From positions 1 to 44,535 of the IMG/VR virus record IMGVR_UViG_3300021181_000019: a stretch of 44,535 bases of DNA; one strand, given 5' to 3'. Shown here in pieces: positions 25,188-34,950 of this stretch (positions are counted from its first letter, which is position 1; each line of letters opens with the position of its first letter). The DNA is from a virus. The notes beneath the pieces are model-generated. The model saw nothing but the letters and a program-made list of their open reading frames with translations. It did no database searches and was not told the DNA's origin. A program made the translations under genes and the position numbers.

Positions 25188-26026
25188 TCTTTCAGATGAC
25201 AGATGTCATCGATGAGTACCTTCTGGTCGAGAAGGACTCTCACGAATATAGCGGACCAGTTGATATGTTCTGCGGTAGCGATGGCGCTGAGCAGACTGCG
25301 CAAGACCAGAGCCAAAGCTTCGCTAAGACTTTATCTACCTCGTACAGTTCGTTAATGGACCAGTCGACCGCCGCGTACCAGTCGGCAAATAGCATGCTGC
25401 AACGGTTAAATCAGGGTATCATGAACCCCGGTCTATCGCCGCAAGCAATGGCGGCGCAAGAGACAGCGGCCACGAACGCAGCGGGCGCTAGCGCGCGCAA
25501 CACGCGTCAGCAACTCGGTAATCTCTCAGGTGGTACAACCTCATCGGGAATTTTGTCAGGAGTCGAGGCCCAACTAGGTGCGGCGGCGGACACTAACGCA
25601 TCGAATCAGTTGGCCACAGCGCAAGAGGGAATCGCGAACGAGAACGCAACTCTAGCTCAGCAGAACACAGAATTCGGAATCAAGACAGCAGAGCAGCAAG
25701 CTGGTGAGCTCGGGCAGTTGGCAACGGGACAGGCAAACCCAGCCATCCAGTCTAACAACTCAGCGTTCAGCCAGGCGCAAACGATTAACCAGCAGAATCA
25801 GCAGTTCGCGGAAACCCTCGGCTCGCTCGGCGTCAGCGGTCTTGAGAACTTCGCGCTACCAGGAATAAGCAGCTTGATGCCTGGCGCGGCGGCGTTCCCG
25901 GGCGGCGGAGCCGGTATGTTTGGGACCCCGCAGAGTTTCCAAGGCAATTTGGGCGAGGCTGGTAACATAAACAGCGCGCAGCCTTCTATGTACACAGCGC
26001 CTACAACGTTACAAGGGCCACAGTAA
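25166..26026 (+). CDS. Internal virion / ejection-type protein, small
   Basis: A 286-residue protein. ATG 25166 has GGAG four bases upstream inside the previous gene. An internal ATG at 25265 would give a product that begins MFCGS, as many related small internal proteins do. The body is an Ala/Gln/Ser/Asn-rich helix set (about 55-220) followed by a Gly/Pro tail. It is the first of three such proteins, the usual podovirus arrangement for proteins that leave with the DNA. The family was not confirmed. Confidence 0.62.
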   Translation: MRYSTRLIFQMTDVIDEYLLVEKDSHEYSGPVDMFCGSDGAEQTAQDQSQSFAKTLSTSYSSLMDQSTAAYQSANSMLQRLNQGIMNPGLSPQAMAAQETAATNAAGASARNTRQQLGNLSGGTTSSGILSGVEAQLGAAADTNASNQLATAQEGIANENATLAQQNTEFGIKTAEQQAGELGQLATGQANPAIQSNNSAFSQAQTINQQNQQFAETLGSLGVSGLENFALPGISSLMPGAAAFPGGGAGMFGTPQSFQGNLGEAGNINSAQPSMYTAPTTLQGPQ

Positions 26027-26038
26027 TCGGAGAACAAA

Positions 26039-28309
26039 ATGGCATTCGACGCACCAGAGCAGCAACCAAATCCTGTAGTCCAAGCCGTTCAAAACGTCGC
26101 TAACCCCGGAGGACTCCAGGGACTCGCGACAGGACAGCCGCAACCTAGTGCTGCGCCACAAGACGATGAAGAGCCTGGACTCAGTGAGAAGTTCGCCGAT
26201 GAACAAAAGAAGATGCTCGGTGACCCTCAGCAAGCTGCCCAGATTCTCAATACTCCGGGTGGCTGGGCCAAGAGTGTCTTGATGGCTAGTATTCCTACTC
26301 TCGGCTCTTTCGCTGACAAGATGAAGAGCGCGCTCGGCGGATTCGGTGCAGATGCTGCGGCGGGAATGTCTAGACCGGCGGAAGCGGGTCCCAAGGGCGC
26401 CGGTGCGCTCCAAGGTATCGCTGCCACGCTAGCCGCTCACGACCAGCGCATTAAGCAAGAAAAGCAGCAACAGTTCCAGAACTCGATTGAGTCCCAGAAA
26501 GCTGCAGATGAGCACGCGCACAGTCAAGCCATGATCGCGCACGAGAACATCGCCGCTCTCCACGATCAATACCTGAACACTAAGCTCGACGTCGAACAGC
26601 AAGAGAGAAACGTAGGTATCGGTAAGATGACTTTGCAGCCGTACCTCGATGCAAAAGGCCAGGTCATTAAGGAAGGGATAGATGGAGATGAGGCCAAAGC
26701 GCTCGTAGCCAGCGGGCACCTAGACCCGACGCAGCAGCACATTTTCCAAACTGGTTTCTCTTCCACGAAGAAGAACCCGAACGGCACGCCTGCGCTGACC
26801 TATACAGTTGTCGGCAACGTCCCCGAGGTGGAGATTAAAGATCAAAAGACCGCAGACTTCCTAAGCCAGTACACGGGTCAGAAGGTTGCCGTAGGTCAGA
26901 AGCTACCAGGTGTTCAGTACGGTACCATGTCACAGCAAGCCACCTCTGCGCAAACAGCTGAGGAGGCTATAAACGCTCAGCGTCGTAAGAACGGCATGGA
27001 AGAGATAACAGGCAAGATGAATGAGGAAAAGCTCAACATGCTGCCTTACTGGAATCAAGAGTTGGCGAAAGCTGGCGGGGACCCGCTTCGTGCTATGGAG
27101 TTCGTTCAGCACGATATGCAGAACGACCCAGAGGTAGCCAAGAAATATCCTAACGCAGCCACTAACATTATGTCGCTATATGGCGACCCGACGAAAGACC
27201 CGTCTGGCGCAAAAGAGTGGGAGATCATGCGCAAGGACCGCGAGAATGAGAACATCGCCAAGAAGAAGGAAGCCGATCTCCAGGCTGACCGACTTATACA
27301 GCATGGCGGCGGTCTCAGCGGCGGTGTTATGACCGACGAGATGAAGCAGAAGATTGGAAGCTTGCCTGAAGATAAGCAAGCGGTTCTGAAGACTGCGCCC
27401 CCAGCCTCGCAGGTAGCCTTGCTAGAGACGGCATTCGGCCCGGGCAGCGTAGACTTCGACAAGGTATTCCCGCCGCGCTTGACAGCTGGAGCCTCCGGTC
27501 TAAACAGCCAGGCGGCTATAGGCGTCCTCAAGCAGCTGAACCCGAAGTGGGACGAGCAACAGTACAAGCTTACGCAGAAAGCGTACCAGGCCGCAACGAC
27601 TGGGGCACTCGGCAACCAAGTGGCGCAATACAACAACGTGCTCCAGCACGGTGCCGAGGCGCAAGACGCGGTCATGGCCGCAGGCAACCGCTTGGGTTCG
27701 AAGATTCTCAACTCAGCTCTTAACAAGGCAGAGACAGAGGGCTGGGGAGCCGAGGCAGCAACGCTCCGCGCGTCCCTTGACCCTGTCAAGAACGAGTTCG
27801 CTCTCTTGATGTCAGCGGGTTATAAGCCGTCCGAGGATGAACAGAAGGCGTACGACACTTTATTCAACCCAGCGGCCACGCCAGCACAAATCGGTGGCGC
27901 ACTTAAGGTTGTTGGTTCAGTCGGTTCCATTCGTCTTGAGAACATCAACCAACAGTACAAGAGAGTATCTGGACAAAACCTCCCGGGCATCTTGACGCAA
28001 GACGCTATGGACGCGGCGGTTCACTTGAACCTGGACGCTGCTACCCAAGCGCGCTTGAAGGCGATGAACACCGGCGCCAAGACAATATTCGCTAACCCGC
28101 AGTGGCGCGATGCAAACCCTCAAGAGATTCAAGAACAGAAGGATACCGCAGCGGGCAGCCAAGCGGCAGCAGCTGCAGCAAAGCCACAGCTCGCTGACCA
28201 AGCTAAGAGCTTGGGAGCATCGCAGTATTATGCGGGTACAAATGGAAAACCTGATATATTCTTGATAAATAACCAGTGGGTAACAGCTGATGGTAAGCCA
28301 GCGAAGTAA
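26039..28309 (+). CDS. Internal virion protein, mid-size
   Basis: A 756-residue protein with GGAGAA before ATG 26039. The N-terminus is Gln/Pro-rich, followed by a weakly hydrophobic segment near 80-115 (AKSVLMASIPTLGSF, ALGGFGADAAAG). A long coiled-coil at about 140-190, mixed polar helices and an Ala/Gln-rich end follow. Near 480-650 a helical domain reads NPKWDEQQYKLTQKAY and NLPGILTQDAMDAA. No lysozyme motif was found. Size and order fit an ejection protein between the small internal protein and the giant one. Confidence 0.68.
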   Translation: MAFDAPEQQPNPVVQAVQNVANPGGLQGLATGQPQPSAAPQDDEEPGLSEKFADEQKKMLGDPQQAAQILNTPGGWAKSVLMASIPTLGSFADKMKSALGGFGADAAAGMSRPAEAGPKGAGALQGIAATLAAHDQRIKQEKQQQFQNSIESQKAADEHAHSQAMIAHENIAALHDQYLNTKLDVEQQERNVGIGKMTLQPYLDAKGQVIKEGIDGDEAKALVASGHLDPTQQHIFQTGFSSTKKNPNGTPALTYTVVGNVPEVEIKDQKTADFLSQYTGQKVAVGQKLPGVQYGTMSQQATSAQTAEEAINAQRRKNGMEEITGKMNEEKLNMLPYWNQELAKAGGDPLRAMEFVQHDMQNDPEVAKKYPNAATNIMSLYGDPTKDPSGAKEWEIMRKDRENENIAKKKEADLQADRLIQHGGGLSGGVMTDEMKQKIGSLPEDKQAVLKTAPPASQVALLETAFGPGSVDFDKVFPPRLTAGASGLNSQAAIGVLKQLNPKWDEQQYKLTQKAYQAATTGALGNQVAQYNNVLQHGAEAQDAVMAAGNRLGSKILNSALNKAETEGWGAEAATLRASLDPVKNEFALLMSAGYKPSEDEQKAYDTLFNPAATPAQIGGALKVVGSVGSIRLENINQQYKRVSGQNLPGILTQDAMDAAVHLNLDAATQARLKAMNTGAKTIFANPQWRDANPQEIQEQKDTAAGSQAAAAAAKPQLADQAKSLGASQYYAGTNGKPDIFLINNQWVTADGKPAK

Positions 28310-28318
28310 CGGAAAAAT

Positions 28319-31300
28319 ATGGCCGACAAGTCAACCGATCTATCAACGACCAACCAGCCTGCGGGAACCACGAGCATAGACAACGGTATCGCCTACGATA
28401 TCACAGGAAAGGCCCTCGGTCCCGCCAACATGGGTAACGACCAGAGCGCTGTGCCACAGCCCCCGCCTGGGTACGCGGGAGCTCCGACATCAGTCCAGGC
28501 GACATCTGCGCCAACTGCGTCAACTAACAAGGTCCCTCCGCCGCCTCCTGGATACGAGGGCACGCCTACAACGGTTGGGCAAGCTGCGCCGCCACCGCCT
28601 CCTGGCTACGGCGCGCCAGCGACAACGCCGCAACAAGCTGAGCCTGAGAAGAAAGGCCTCGTGCGCAGAGGTTGGGACTGGCTGAACAAGCCAATTCTTG
28701 ACAACATCCTCCCAGAGGGAATGGACACCGCTGAGGTGTTACGCGGCGCTTTGTTCCAGAAGATGTTCAATGAACCTTATATCCCGGGTACTAACGATTT
28801 CAATACCAAAGGCCAAGCTAACCTTAATGACAGTCCGACCAAGGCTGCGGCTAAGAAATTCATAGCGGGCTCCGCGTCAGACGTGGCACCCGTGGGCGCA
28901 GGCTTGACATCACCTCTATCTATCGGGACTTTCGCTGTTGGCGAGGTTGCTCAAGGTGCCCGCGCCGTACAAACACTATCACGCGTTGCCAAGGCATCAG
29001 AAGCCGCAGATGCAGCCGTTGATACCGCCGCAGCCGTGCGGTCAGCTCGGGTAGCCGAAGCGGCCACGAAGACAGCGCAGATAGCTAAAGCAGACCAAGC
29101 ACTTCAGGAAGCGCAAGCCGGACTAGCCACAGGAAAGACAACGCTAGCGGACGCTGCAGCCGCACAGACTTTTAAATCTCAGGTAGTGGCTGACGCCGCA
29201 AAAGCTGAGAAAGCCGCCCAGGAGGCCGCTGAGCTTCATGCCCAGGCCCAAGTTAAAGCAGGACAGACCGCCAGAGAGCTGGTAGAGGCATCCAAGCACG
29301 CTGAGAGATTGTCTGCCCAGTTCGCATCTAATCTGCCTCCTGGGACTGTCACACCATTGGCGGTCACAGGGACCTTGGCATCTAAAGCTGCAGGAGTCGG
29401 CTTCACAGGACAGGCAGCGGTAGGAGCGCTGACACCGCGTCAAGAGAATGAAGCATTCCCAGATTATCTACAACGTGTTCTAGAATCCGCTGGCTTCGCT
29501 GCGCTCGGCGCGCACGCGACAGGTGAAGATATAGCTGGCGTCGCTGAAGCGAGCAAGCACGCGATAGCTGATATCGGAGAATGGTCGAAGAACCGCGCAG
29601 AGGCTAAGCAAGACGCTGCGCAAGATGCGGCCAAGAAGGCGTTCACACAAGCTATCAAATCTGGTCGCGGCAAGACGAACTACACGACCACCGGCGAGGG
29701 CAATGATTACGATAACATGCGTCCGTTCCTCGAAGCCGAGCACAAGATTAATGATATAGGAACGCCGACGCAAGCGCGTAACGCTTTCCAGAATATCTTC
29801 GATAAACTTGAAGACTTGGTTGCGCCGCAGGTCGAGAAATATGGAAATGAAGAGCTCCAGCTCGGTCGGAACACAGATGGGAGTGCGGTTACTGTAAAGC
29901 AGCGCTTGATATCTGAACTGACGCCAGCCAACGAGGTCAACGACCAGTTCCTAGACAAAGCCCTAAAAGCCGTCGAGGGATTCAACACAACGAACCCAAC
30001 GGTCGCCGAGGCCAAGAAGATAAACAAGACGCTGAACTCTATGGTTCGCGACCGCATGACCACCAAGAACAACTGGGATATCCAGACATTGATGGATTCA
30101 GACCCGAAGTTCGCCGCGCTCTACACGCTTAATGATATCATGCGCGACGGTATCCATGAGACGCTGGAGGCCAAGGGCGTCAAAGGCTCTCGTGAGATTC
30201 GTCAGCTGCAAAAATCTGCAGTCAACCTGCGTAATGCCGCCGACGCGCAAATTAAGAACGAAGAGGCTATCCGAAAGGGCACCGAGCCATCTACAGCGAG
30301 AAAGGCGGCTGGCTGGATTGCCAAGAGAGCTATCCAGGGAACGGCTGCGGCAATTGGCGCCGAGTACGGCGGTCCCGTGGGTGCTGGTGCAGCTGAAGCC
30401 ACCGTAGGAGGTCCCGCTGGAGAGGCTGCGCAGAATGCGATAGCGCCAAAAGGCAAGAGCGTTAACCAGTTAATCAAGGAATCGATGCGCGTATCTGGCG
30501 CGGAGATTGGCGACGCCGGTAAACTCGACACAACGAACGCGCAGCCTGGCGCAGAGGCACCACAGCCTCACCCGCGCGAGAACACTGATATGCACTTCTT
30601 GCTAGCCACGCACTACGGCGAGATGGTCGGTGACACCCCGTACAAAGACTTGGAAGATCGCTTCCGTTCAGATGTCAGACTCAAGAAAAACCACGGCGTT
30701 CCCCTAGAGCCCGACGAGAAGAGCTTGCTGATGGACCTCAACAAGGCCGACGTCAAGGAAATAAACGACGCCAAGAAGGCCGCAGAGGATGAAGCGAAAG
30801 AGCAAGCCAAGCTGAATAAGGCTAATGCTGCACAAACGGTCAATCCCGAAGAGGTAGCCGAGAAAGAGCCTGCGAAGGCCGCAAAGGAAGCTGAGGAAGC
30901 TGCGGGCGGTAAGACAGTCCAGTCCGAGCAAGTTCACGCGCTCCCGAGAGACTATGAGATTGAGATTGAGGAAGAGGGACAGGAGCCACACACAGAGTTA
31001 ATCCAAGGACACTCTGCGCGCGAAGCGATAAAGAACGCTACTGAGGAGTACCCTAACTTCAAGCAAGCTAGAATCGTAGGTGATTTCCCCGAGGGGATTC
31101 CTAACGAGAAGCAGCCGTACGCTGTCCCTGCGGGCAAACTGAAGTCTATGCCAGGTTCACTCATAGGTGATGTTGGCAGCCGAATCAAGAACGCTGTTGA
31201 GACCGTTCGACACGAACTAGGTCATATCCTAGTAGGCCACCGCAATGGCATCAACTCTAGTGAGATGATATCGAGCCAGCATCCTGCGGTCAAGGGTGGT

Positions 31301-34300
31301 CTCAATGGTGCCCGTATTCGCGCCGCTGTTTTAACAGATTATAATCCGCTCATGGAGAAAGGTGAATTCACCCGTAAATCCATGGGTGATAAGCTGCCAG
31401 GTTTCTTAGAACAGCTTATGGGCGGAGCCGCTGCGGATGAATTGTTCAGTGGTATAGACCGTAAGGAAAACTCAGGTGCCCGAGGGGACACAAGGTACGC
31501 AAAAAAGGTCTTGACAGAGCACTTCGGCTTCAGCGATAATGAAGCGGAGACTATGATTGACAACGCTATAGACCGCGCCAAGGAAAAGCTCAACCATCCG
31601 GTTACCCGCCAGATGCTTGAGGAGAACGCGCCCTTCCGAGAGGAGGGGCTCGCGAAGACGCACCACTATAGCCCAGAGCGTGTCGAAGCCATGAAGGCCG
31701 AGCACGATAGAAGGATGGCAGAATATGAAAAAGGAAACCCGAATGACCACGGAACAAGCAATGGAGAAGCTGGACCAAGACCTCAAGAAGTGGAGCTCGG
31801 AGGACAAGGCGCAGGTCTCCGAGCAGCTGCGGAAGGAATTGCTCCAACCAAGTACCACCCAGACCTCCAAAAAGTAATCGATCAAAACAAGCTTGTAGGG
31901 AGCTTGCCGATAGGTGCGTCATTCCTGACGCCTGACGGGAAGTTCGTCGACCTGAGTGGAACACACCCCGAGGCCATAGAGAAAGCCACCGGCGAGCCAT
32001 TCAATGATGCTAGTTTGTCGCACAAGATTAAGAACGAAGAACCTGGTGCCGAAGATAACCGCATCAAGTTCATCAATGATACGGGAGCCGTTCGCACGCG
32101 CTTTCGTGACACCATGGCAGGTAAAGAACTGGTCGCATCGGTTCCCGCTAAGGGCATCACGCAAGACCAGCTCGTTGCGTTGCGTCGCGCGATTGGCAAG
32201 GTTGGCCGCGAGGGTAACTTCGCTATCGAGCGCACGGACGCCACGCCAGAGAACAAACTCTACGCTAAGAAAGATTTCCCGCGCGTCTCTGACGTCGACG
32301 ATATGCTGCGCCAGATTCAAGCGCACCCCGACCAGCGCACAGCGAACGCCGAAACGCTCACTGAGCCAAAGGACGTTGCCGAGCACGCAGACGAGTACAA
32401 CCGCTTGCAGGGCCGCCCAACGATAGATACCCAGACGCACCCGCACAACGTTGAATTCGCGAAGCGCACCGCTGACGCTTACGATGCGATGAAGCACGAG
32501 CCTAACAACCCGAAGGTCAAGGCTGCGTACGACGCGATGAAGAACGATGTCGACAAGCAGTGGGACTACGCGACCCAGAAGATGGGGATGAAGCTTGAGC
32601 CATGGACGAAAGAGGGTCAGCCGTACGCTAACTCGAAAGAGATGGCCGCCGATGTCAAGAACAACAAGCACCTCTACTTCTTCCAGGGTGGCGAGAGCCC
32701 GGCGGACAACCCGCTACAAGCTGTAGACCCGAAGACCGGTCTTAGTTACAACGACAAGTTCCGCGCGGTCCACGATCTATTCGGGCACGCCGCGCAAGGC
32801 AACGAGTTCGGTCCTAAGGGCGAGGAGACCGCGTACCAGCTCCACCGCCAGATGTTCAGCCCCGAGGCTGTACCCGCACTGACCACAGAGACCCGTGGGC
32901 AGAACTCTTGGGTTAACTTCGGCGAGCACATGCGCAACCCAGAGGGCAATGTCCCTAAGAAGGGCGAGCCTGGGTTCGTTCCAGCCACCGAGCGTCCGTA
33001 CGCCGAGCAGAAGACCGGCTTGCTGCCAGAGCAGTTCCACGCTGCGGCTCCCGGGCCTAACTGGGCCCACGATGTGGCCGCTAGGCTCCCTGAGGAGTCC
33101 GCAGGCGGTATCAACCCGCAGAACCCTGAGGCGCCAAGTAAGCGCTACGGGTTCGAGATACTCCCTGAGCACCGCCAGCAGCTCGACAAAGCTCCAACTG
33201 CGCAAGACTTCCAGAAGTACGCACAAGACCACGCAGAGCACATCGGGATGCACCCAGACATGCGATTGGGTTGGGATACCGGCGGAGCGAAGCCAGAGCT
33301 TAACATTGGCGCCGCCACGAACGACCTGGCGACCGCAAAGAAGATAGCGGGCAAGCTAGACCAGCGCGCGCTGTGGGACAATGTCAAGAAGGAAGAGGTT
33401 CCGGTGGGTGGCGAGGGTAAGAAGACGGAGTTTCCAGAGTACCCTATAGCCCAGCGCATCGCCGACTTGGCGAAGGCCGAGCCACAGAATCCTGCGCTGA
33501 CCGCACAACCAGAGACGATGACAGAGGCGCGCCCGAAGGGCTCCACGGTCGAGCTCCTAGACAATCCGCTGAAGATTAAGGGCACGGGAGACGAGGGCCG
33601 CGTTAGCACGAACGATGTTGCGCTCGCGCTCCAGAAGTTCAGCAAGAAGCAGAACCCCGCGCTCGTCCTCGGTAAGGCAGAGCCTGCAGAGCAGCTCGAA
33701 CGCGCGAAGGCGATAGCTGAAGACGAAGCTAAGTACCGTCTCGCCGGTGACAACTCTGGCGCTGACTGGTACGTCAAGGACATGCAGAGGCACGACGCTA
33801 TCTTGGAGAAGATGCGCCCAGAGCTTAAAGACCCCGCGAAGTCGAGCCTCTTTAAGTTTGTCGAGGCTATTTTGAGTTCAGGTCAGAAGCCGTACCAGAA
33901 CATCAAGACCGCAGTCAAAGCCTGGGACCACTACACGAAGACAGGTGAGTTCCCTGCAGGCAATCCAGAGACTGGGAAGTCATGGGGCCCGAGAAACGTG
34001 GCGGCTTACGGCAACGCTATGGACATGCTGACCCGCTTGGTTAAAGAGAACGGCGAAGAGGGCGCGGTCCAGTGGATGATGACCGACCATCCGGTATCCG
34101 AGCTCAAGAAGTATAACGACAACGTCAAAGGTAAAAAGACTGACGAAGTCCCTGGCGTCATGATACTAGGCCCGAAGCGCGGCCCGTTCGCGCTTAACCT
34201 GCACGGTCGTGAGGCCGCGTTCACCGCCGATATGTGGGTCAACCGCACCTGGAACCGCTGGATGGGTACGCAGGAGGTCCAGCCAGACGGCGAACTGCGA

Positions 34301-34600
34301 GATGCCCCGCGCAACGACACTGAGCGCCAGTTGATGAAGCAATCGTTCAAAGAGACTGGCGATAAGCTGGGGCTGAGCACGAGCGCTCTCCAGGCTGTGC
34401 TGTGGTACTATGAGCAAGCTCTCTACACCGCGCACGGGGTACCGAAGGAATCTTGGAGCTACTCAGACGGTGCGCAGCGCGTGGCAGACGGAGAGCAGCA
34501 ACAAAGCATGAAGTTCGGAGAGGCACCAGAGGGGACACACATCAACGCTGCGGATTTTATAAATCTAATGAAGAAAGCAAATGAAAGAGGTAAGAAATAA
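28319..34600 (+). CDS. Giant polyvalent internal protein with M41 protease domain
   Basis: A 2093-residue protein. Residues 1-110 hold three PPPGY repeats (near 48, 75 and 93). Residues 190-420 are Ala-rich coiled-coil with a weakly hydrophobic stretch. A zinc protease of FtsH (M41) type follows: HELGH at 965-969, GGAAADELFSG at 1035-1045 and GARGD with Asp1057 as likely third ligand. Further modules are PDGKFVDLSGTHPEAI near 1200, FRAVHDLFGHA near 1482 with ETRGQNSW near 1524, HPDMRLGWD with LNIGAA at 1645-1666, and a helical domain with LGPKRGPFALNL near 1950. From memory, these recur in phage polyvalent proteins injected with DNA. Protection of incoming DNA and cleavage of a host protein are inferred. 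Confidence 0.8.
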   Translation: MADKSTDLSTTNQPAGTTSIDNGIAYDITGKALGPANMGNDQSAVPQPPPGYAGAPTSVQATSAPTASTNKVPPPPPGYEGTPTTVGQAAPPPPPGYGAPATTPQQAEPEKKGLVRRGWDWLNKPILDNILPEGMDTAEVLRGALFQKMFNEPYIPGTNDFNTKGQANLNDSPTKAAAKKFIAGSASDVAPVGAGLTSPLSIGTFAVGEVAQGARAVQTLSRVAKASEAADAAVDTAAAVRSARVAEAATKTAQIAKADQALQEAQAGLATGKTTLADAAAAQTFKSQVVADAAKAEKAAQEAAELHAQAQVKAGQTARELVEASKHAERLSAQFASNLPPGTVTPLAVTGTLASKAAGVGFTGQAAVGALTPRQENEAFPDYLQRVLESAGFAALGAHATGEDIAGVAEASKHAIADIGEWSKNRAEAKQDAAQDAAKKAFTQAIKSGRGKTNYTTTGEGNDYDNMRPFLEAEHKINDIGTPTQARNAFQNIFDKLEDLVAPQVEKYGNEELQLGRNTDGSAVTVKQRLISELTPANEVNDQFLDKALKAVEGFNTTNPTVAEAKKINKTLNSMVRDRMTTKNNWDIQTLMDSDPKFAALYTLNDIMRDGIHETLEAKGVKGSREIRQLQKSAVNLRNAADAQIKNEEAIRKGTEPSTARKAAGWIAKRAIQGTAAAIGAEYGGPVGAGAAEATVGGPAGEAAQNAIAPKGKSVNQLIKESMRVSGAEIGDAGKLDTTNAQPGAEAPQPHPRENTDMHFLLATHYGEMVGDTPYKDLEDRFRSDVRLKKNHGVPLEPDEKSLLMDLNKADVKEINDAKKAAEDEAKEQAKLNKANAAQTVNPEEVAEKEPAKAAKEAEEAAGGKTVQSEQVHALPRDYEIEIEEEGQEPHTELIQGHSAREAIKNATEEYPNFKQARIVGDFPEGIPNEKQPYAVPAGKLKSMPGSLIGDVGSRIKNAVETVRHELGHILVGHRNGINSSEMISSQHPAVKGGLNGARIRAAVLTDYNPLMEKGEFTRKSMGDKLPGFLEQLMGGAAADELFSGIDRKENSGARGDTRYAKKVLTEHFGFSDNEAETMIDNAIDRAKEKLNHPVTRQMLEENAPFREEGLAKTHHYSPERVEAMKAEHDRRMAEYEKGNPNDHGTSNGEAGPRPQEVELGGQGAGLRAAAEGIAPTKYHPDLQKVIDQNKLVGSLPIGASFLTPDGKFVDLSGTHPEAIEKATGEPFNDASLSHKIKNEEPGAEDNRIKFINDTGAVRTRFRDTMAGKELVASVPAKGITQDQLVALRRAIGKVGREGNFAIERTDATPENKLYAKKDFPRVSDVDDMLRQIQAHPDQRTANAETLTEPKDVAEHADEYNRLQGRPTIDTQTHPHNVEFAKRTADAYDAMKHEPNNPKVKAAYDAMKNDVDKQWDYATQKMGMKLEPWTKEGQPYANSKEMAADVKNNKHLYFFQGGESPADNPLQAVDPKTGLSYNDKFRAVHDLFGHAAQGNEFGPKGEETAYQLHRQMFSPEAVPALTTETRGQNSWVNFGEHMRNPEGNVPKKGEPGFVPATERPYAEQKTGLLPEQFHAAAPGPNWAHDVAARLPEESAGGINPQNPEAPSKRYGFEILPEHRQQLDKAPTAQDFQKYAQDHAEHIGMHPDMRLGWDTGGAKPELNIGAATNDLATAKKIAGKLDQRALWDNVKKEEVPVGGEGKKTEFPEYPIAQRIADLAKAEPQNPALTAQPETMTEARPKGSTVELLDNPLKIKGTGDEGRVSTNDVALALQKFSKKQNPALVLGKAEPAEQLERAKAIAEDEAKYRLAGDNSGADWYVKDMQRHDAILEKMRPELKDPAKSSLFKFVEAILSSGQKPYQNIKTAVKAWDHYTKTGEFPAGNPETGKSWGPRNVAAYGNAMDMLTRLVKENGEEGAVQWMMTDHPVSELKKYNDNVKGKKTDEVPGVMILGPKRGPFALNLHGREAAFTADMWVNRTWNRWMGTQEVQPDGELRDAPRNDTERQLMKQSFKETGDKLGLSTSALQAVLWYYEQALYTAHGVPKESWSYSDGAQRVADGEQQQSMKFGEAPEGTHINAADFINLMKKANERGKK

Positions 34601-34854
34601 TGGATAAGACAATCAAGCCGTCAGATTTGAAGCAGCAAGCGCAGCAACTCATCGCAGCCGGGAAGATGCCGAGCCTAGATGATTTGTTGGGAGCGGTAGC
34701 GGAGACGCGCGCGACCTACAAGCCGAAGATTGAGGCCGCCCAGGCCCTGGGCCCCGAAGGCGGAACCCAAGAGCAAGGTGACTATGTCAAGGATTACCAC
34801 GCAGGCAACTACGTGGGCGCACTACAAGCGGGAATTGCCAATACGGAGGAATAA
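34600..34854 (+). CDS. Small helical protein after the giant gene
   Basis: An 84-residue protein whose ATG 34600 overlaps the giant gene's stop (TAATG). The N-terminal half is a helix pair (SDLKQQAQQLIAAGKMPSL, DDLLGAVAETRATY); the C-terminal half is Gly/Tyr-rich. It has no known motif. It could be a chaperone or a small virion protein. The next gene begins in its stop codon. Confidence 0.68.
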   Translation: MDKTIKPSDLKQQAQQLIAAGKMPSLDDLLGAVAETRATYKPKIEAAQALGPEGGTQEQGDYVKDYHAGNYVGALQAGIANTEE

Positions 34855-34946
34855 TGCAAATCGTCGAGATTGTGGGGCTGGCTCTCTGGCTGTCCCCTGT
34901 GATTATCTGGTTCTTTCAGAAGCCACGACTGTTTAAAGTTGTTTAA
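34854..34946 (+). CDS. 30-residue single-span membrane protein
   Basis: ATG 34854 overlaps the preceding stop (TAATG), with GGAGG six bases upstream. The product is one hydrophobic helix (GLALWLSPVIIWFF) with a short basic C-terminal end (QKPRLFKVV). It is the last gene of the rightward series. Its final 4 bases overlap the stop of the convergent glycosyltransferase gene. Size and placement suggest a mini holin-like or lysis-accessory peptide, which is only a guess. Confidence 0.6.
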   Translation: MQIVEIVGLALWLSPVIIWFFQKPRLFKVV

Positions 34947-34950
34947 AGTT
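34931..34950. repeat. Tandem 10-base repeat at the convergent gene junction
   Basis: Two perfect copies of GTTTAAAGTT lie head to tail where the + and - strand gene sets meet. They carry both stop codons: TAA of the + gene at 34944-34946 and TTA (TAA on the - strand) at 34943-34945. No terminator hairpin is visible here, so transcripts from both sides may overlap. Confidence 0.6.

Noticed and set aside
27106-27789. - strand open frame of 227 codons inside the internal virion gene
   Set aside because: Antisense to a well-supported gene and of shadow-type composition (Ala/Ser/Cys/Phe-rich), with no start signal.
31919-32671. - strand open frame of 250 codons inside the giant gene
   Set aside because: Val/Leu/Arg-rich shadow of a Glu/Ala/Lys-rich gene; no motif and no ribosome site.
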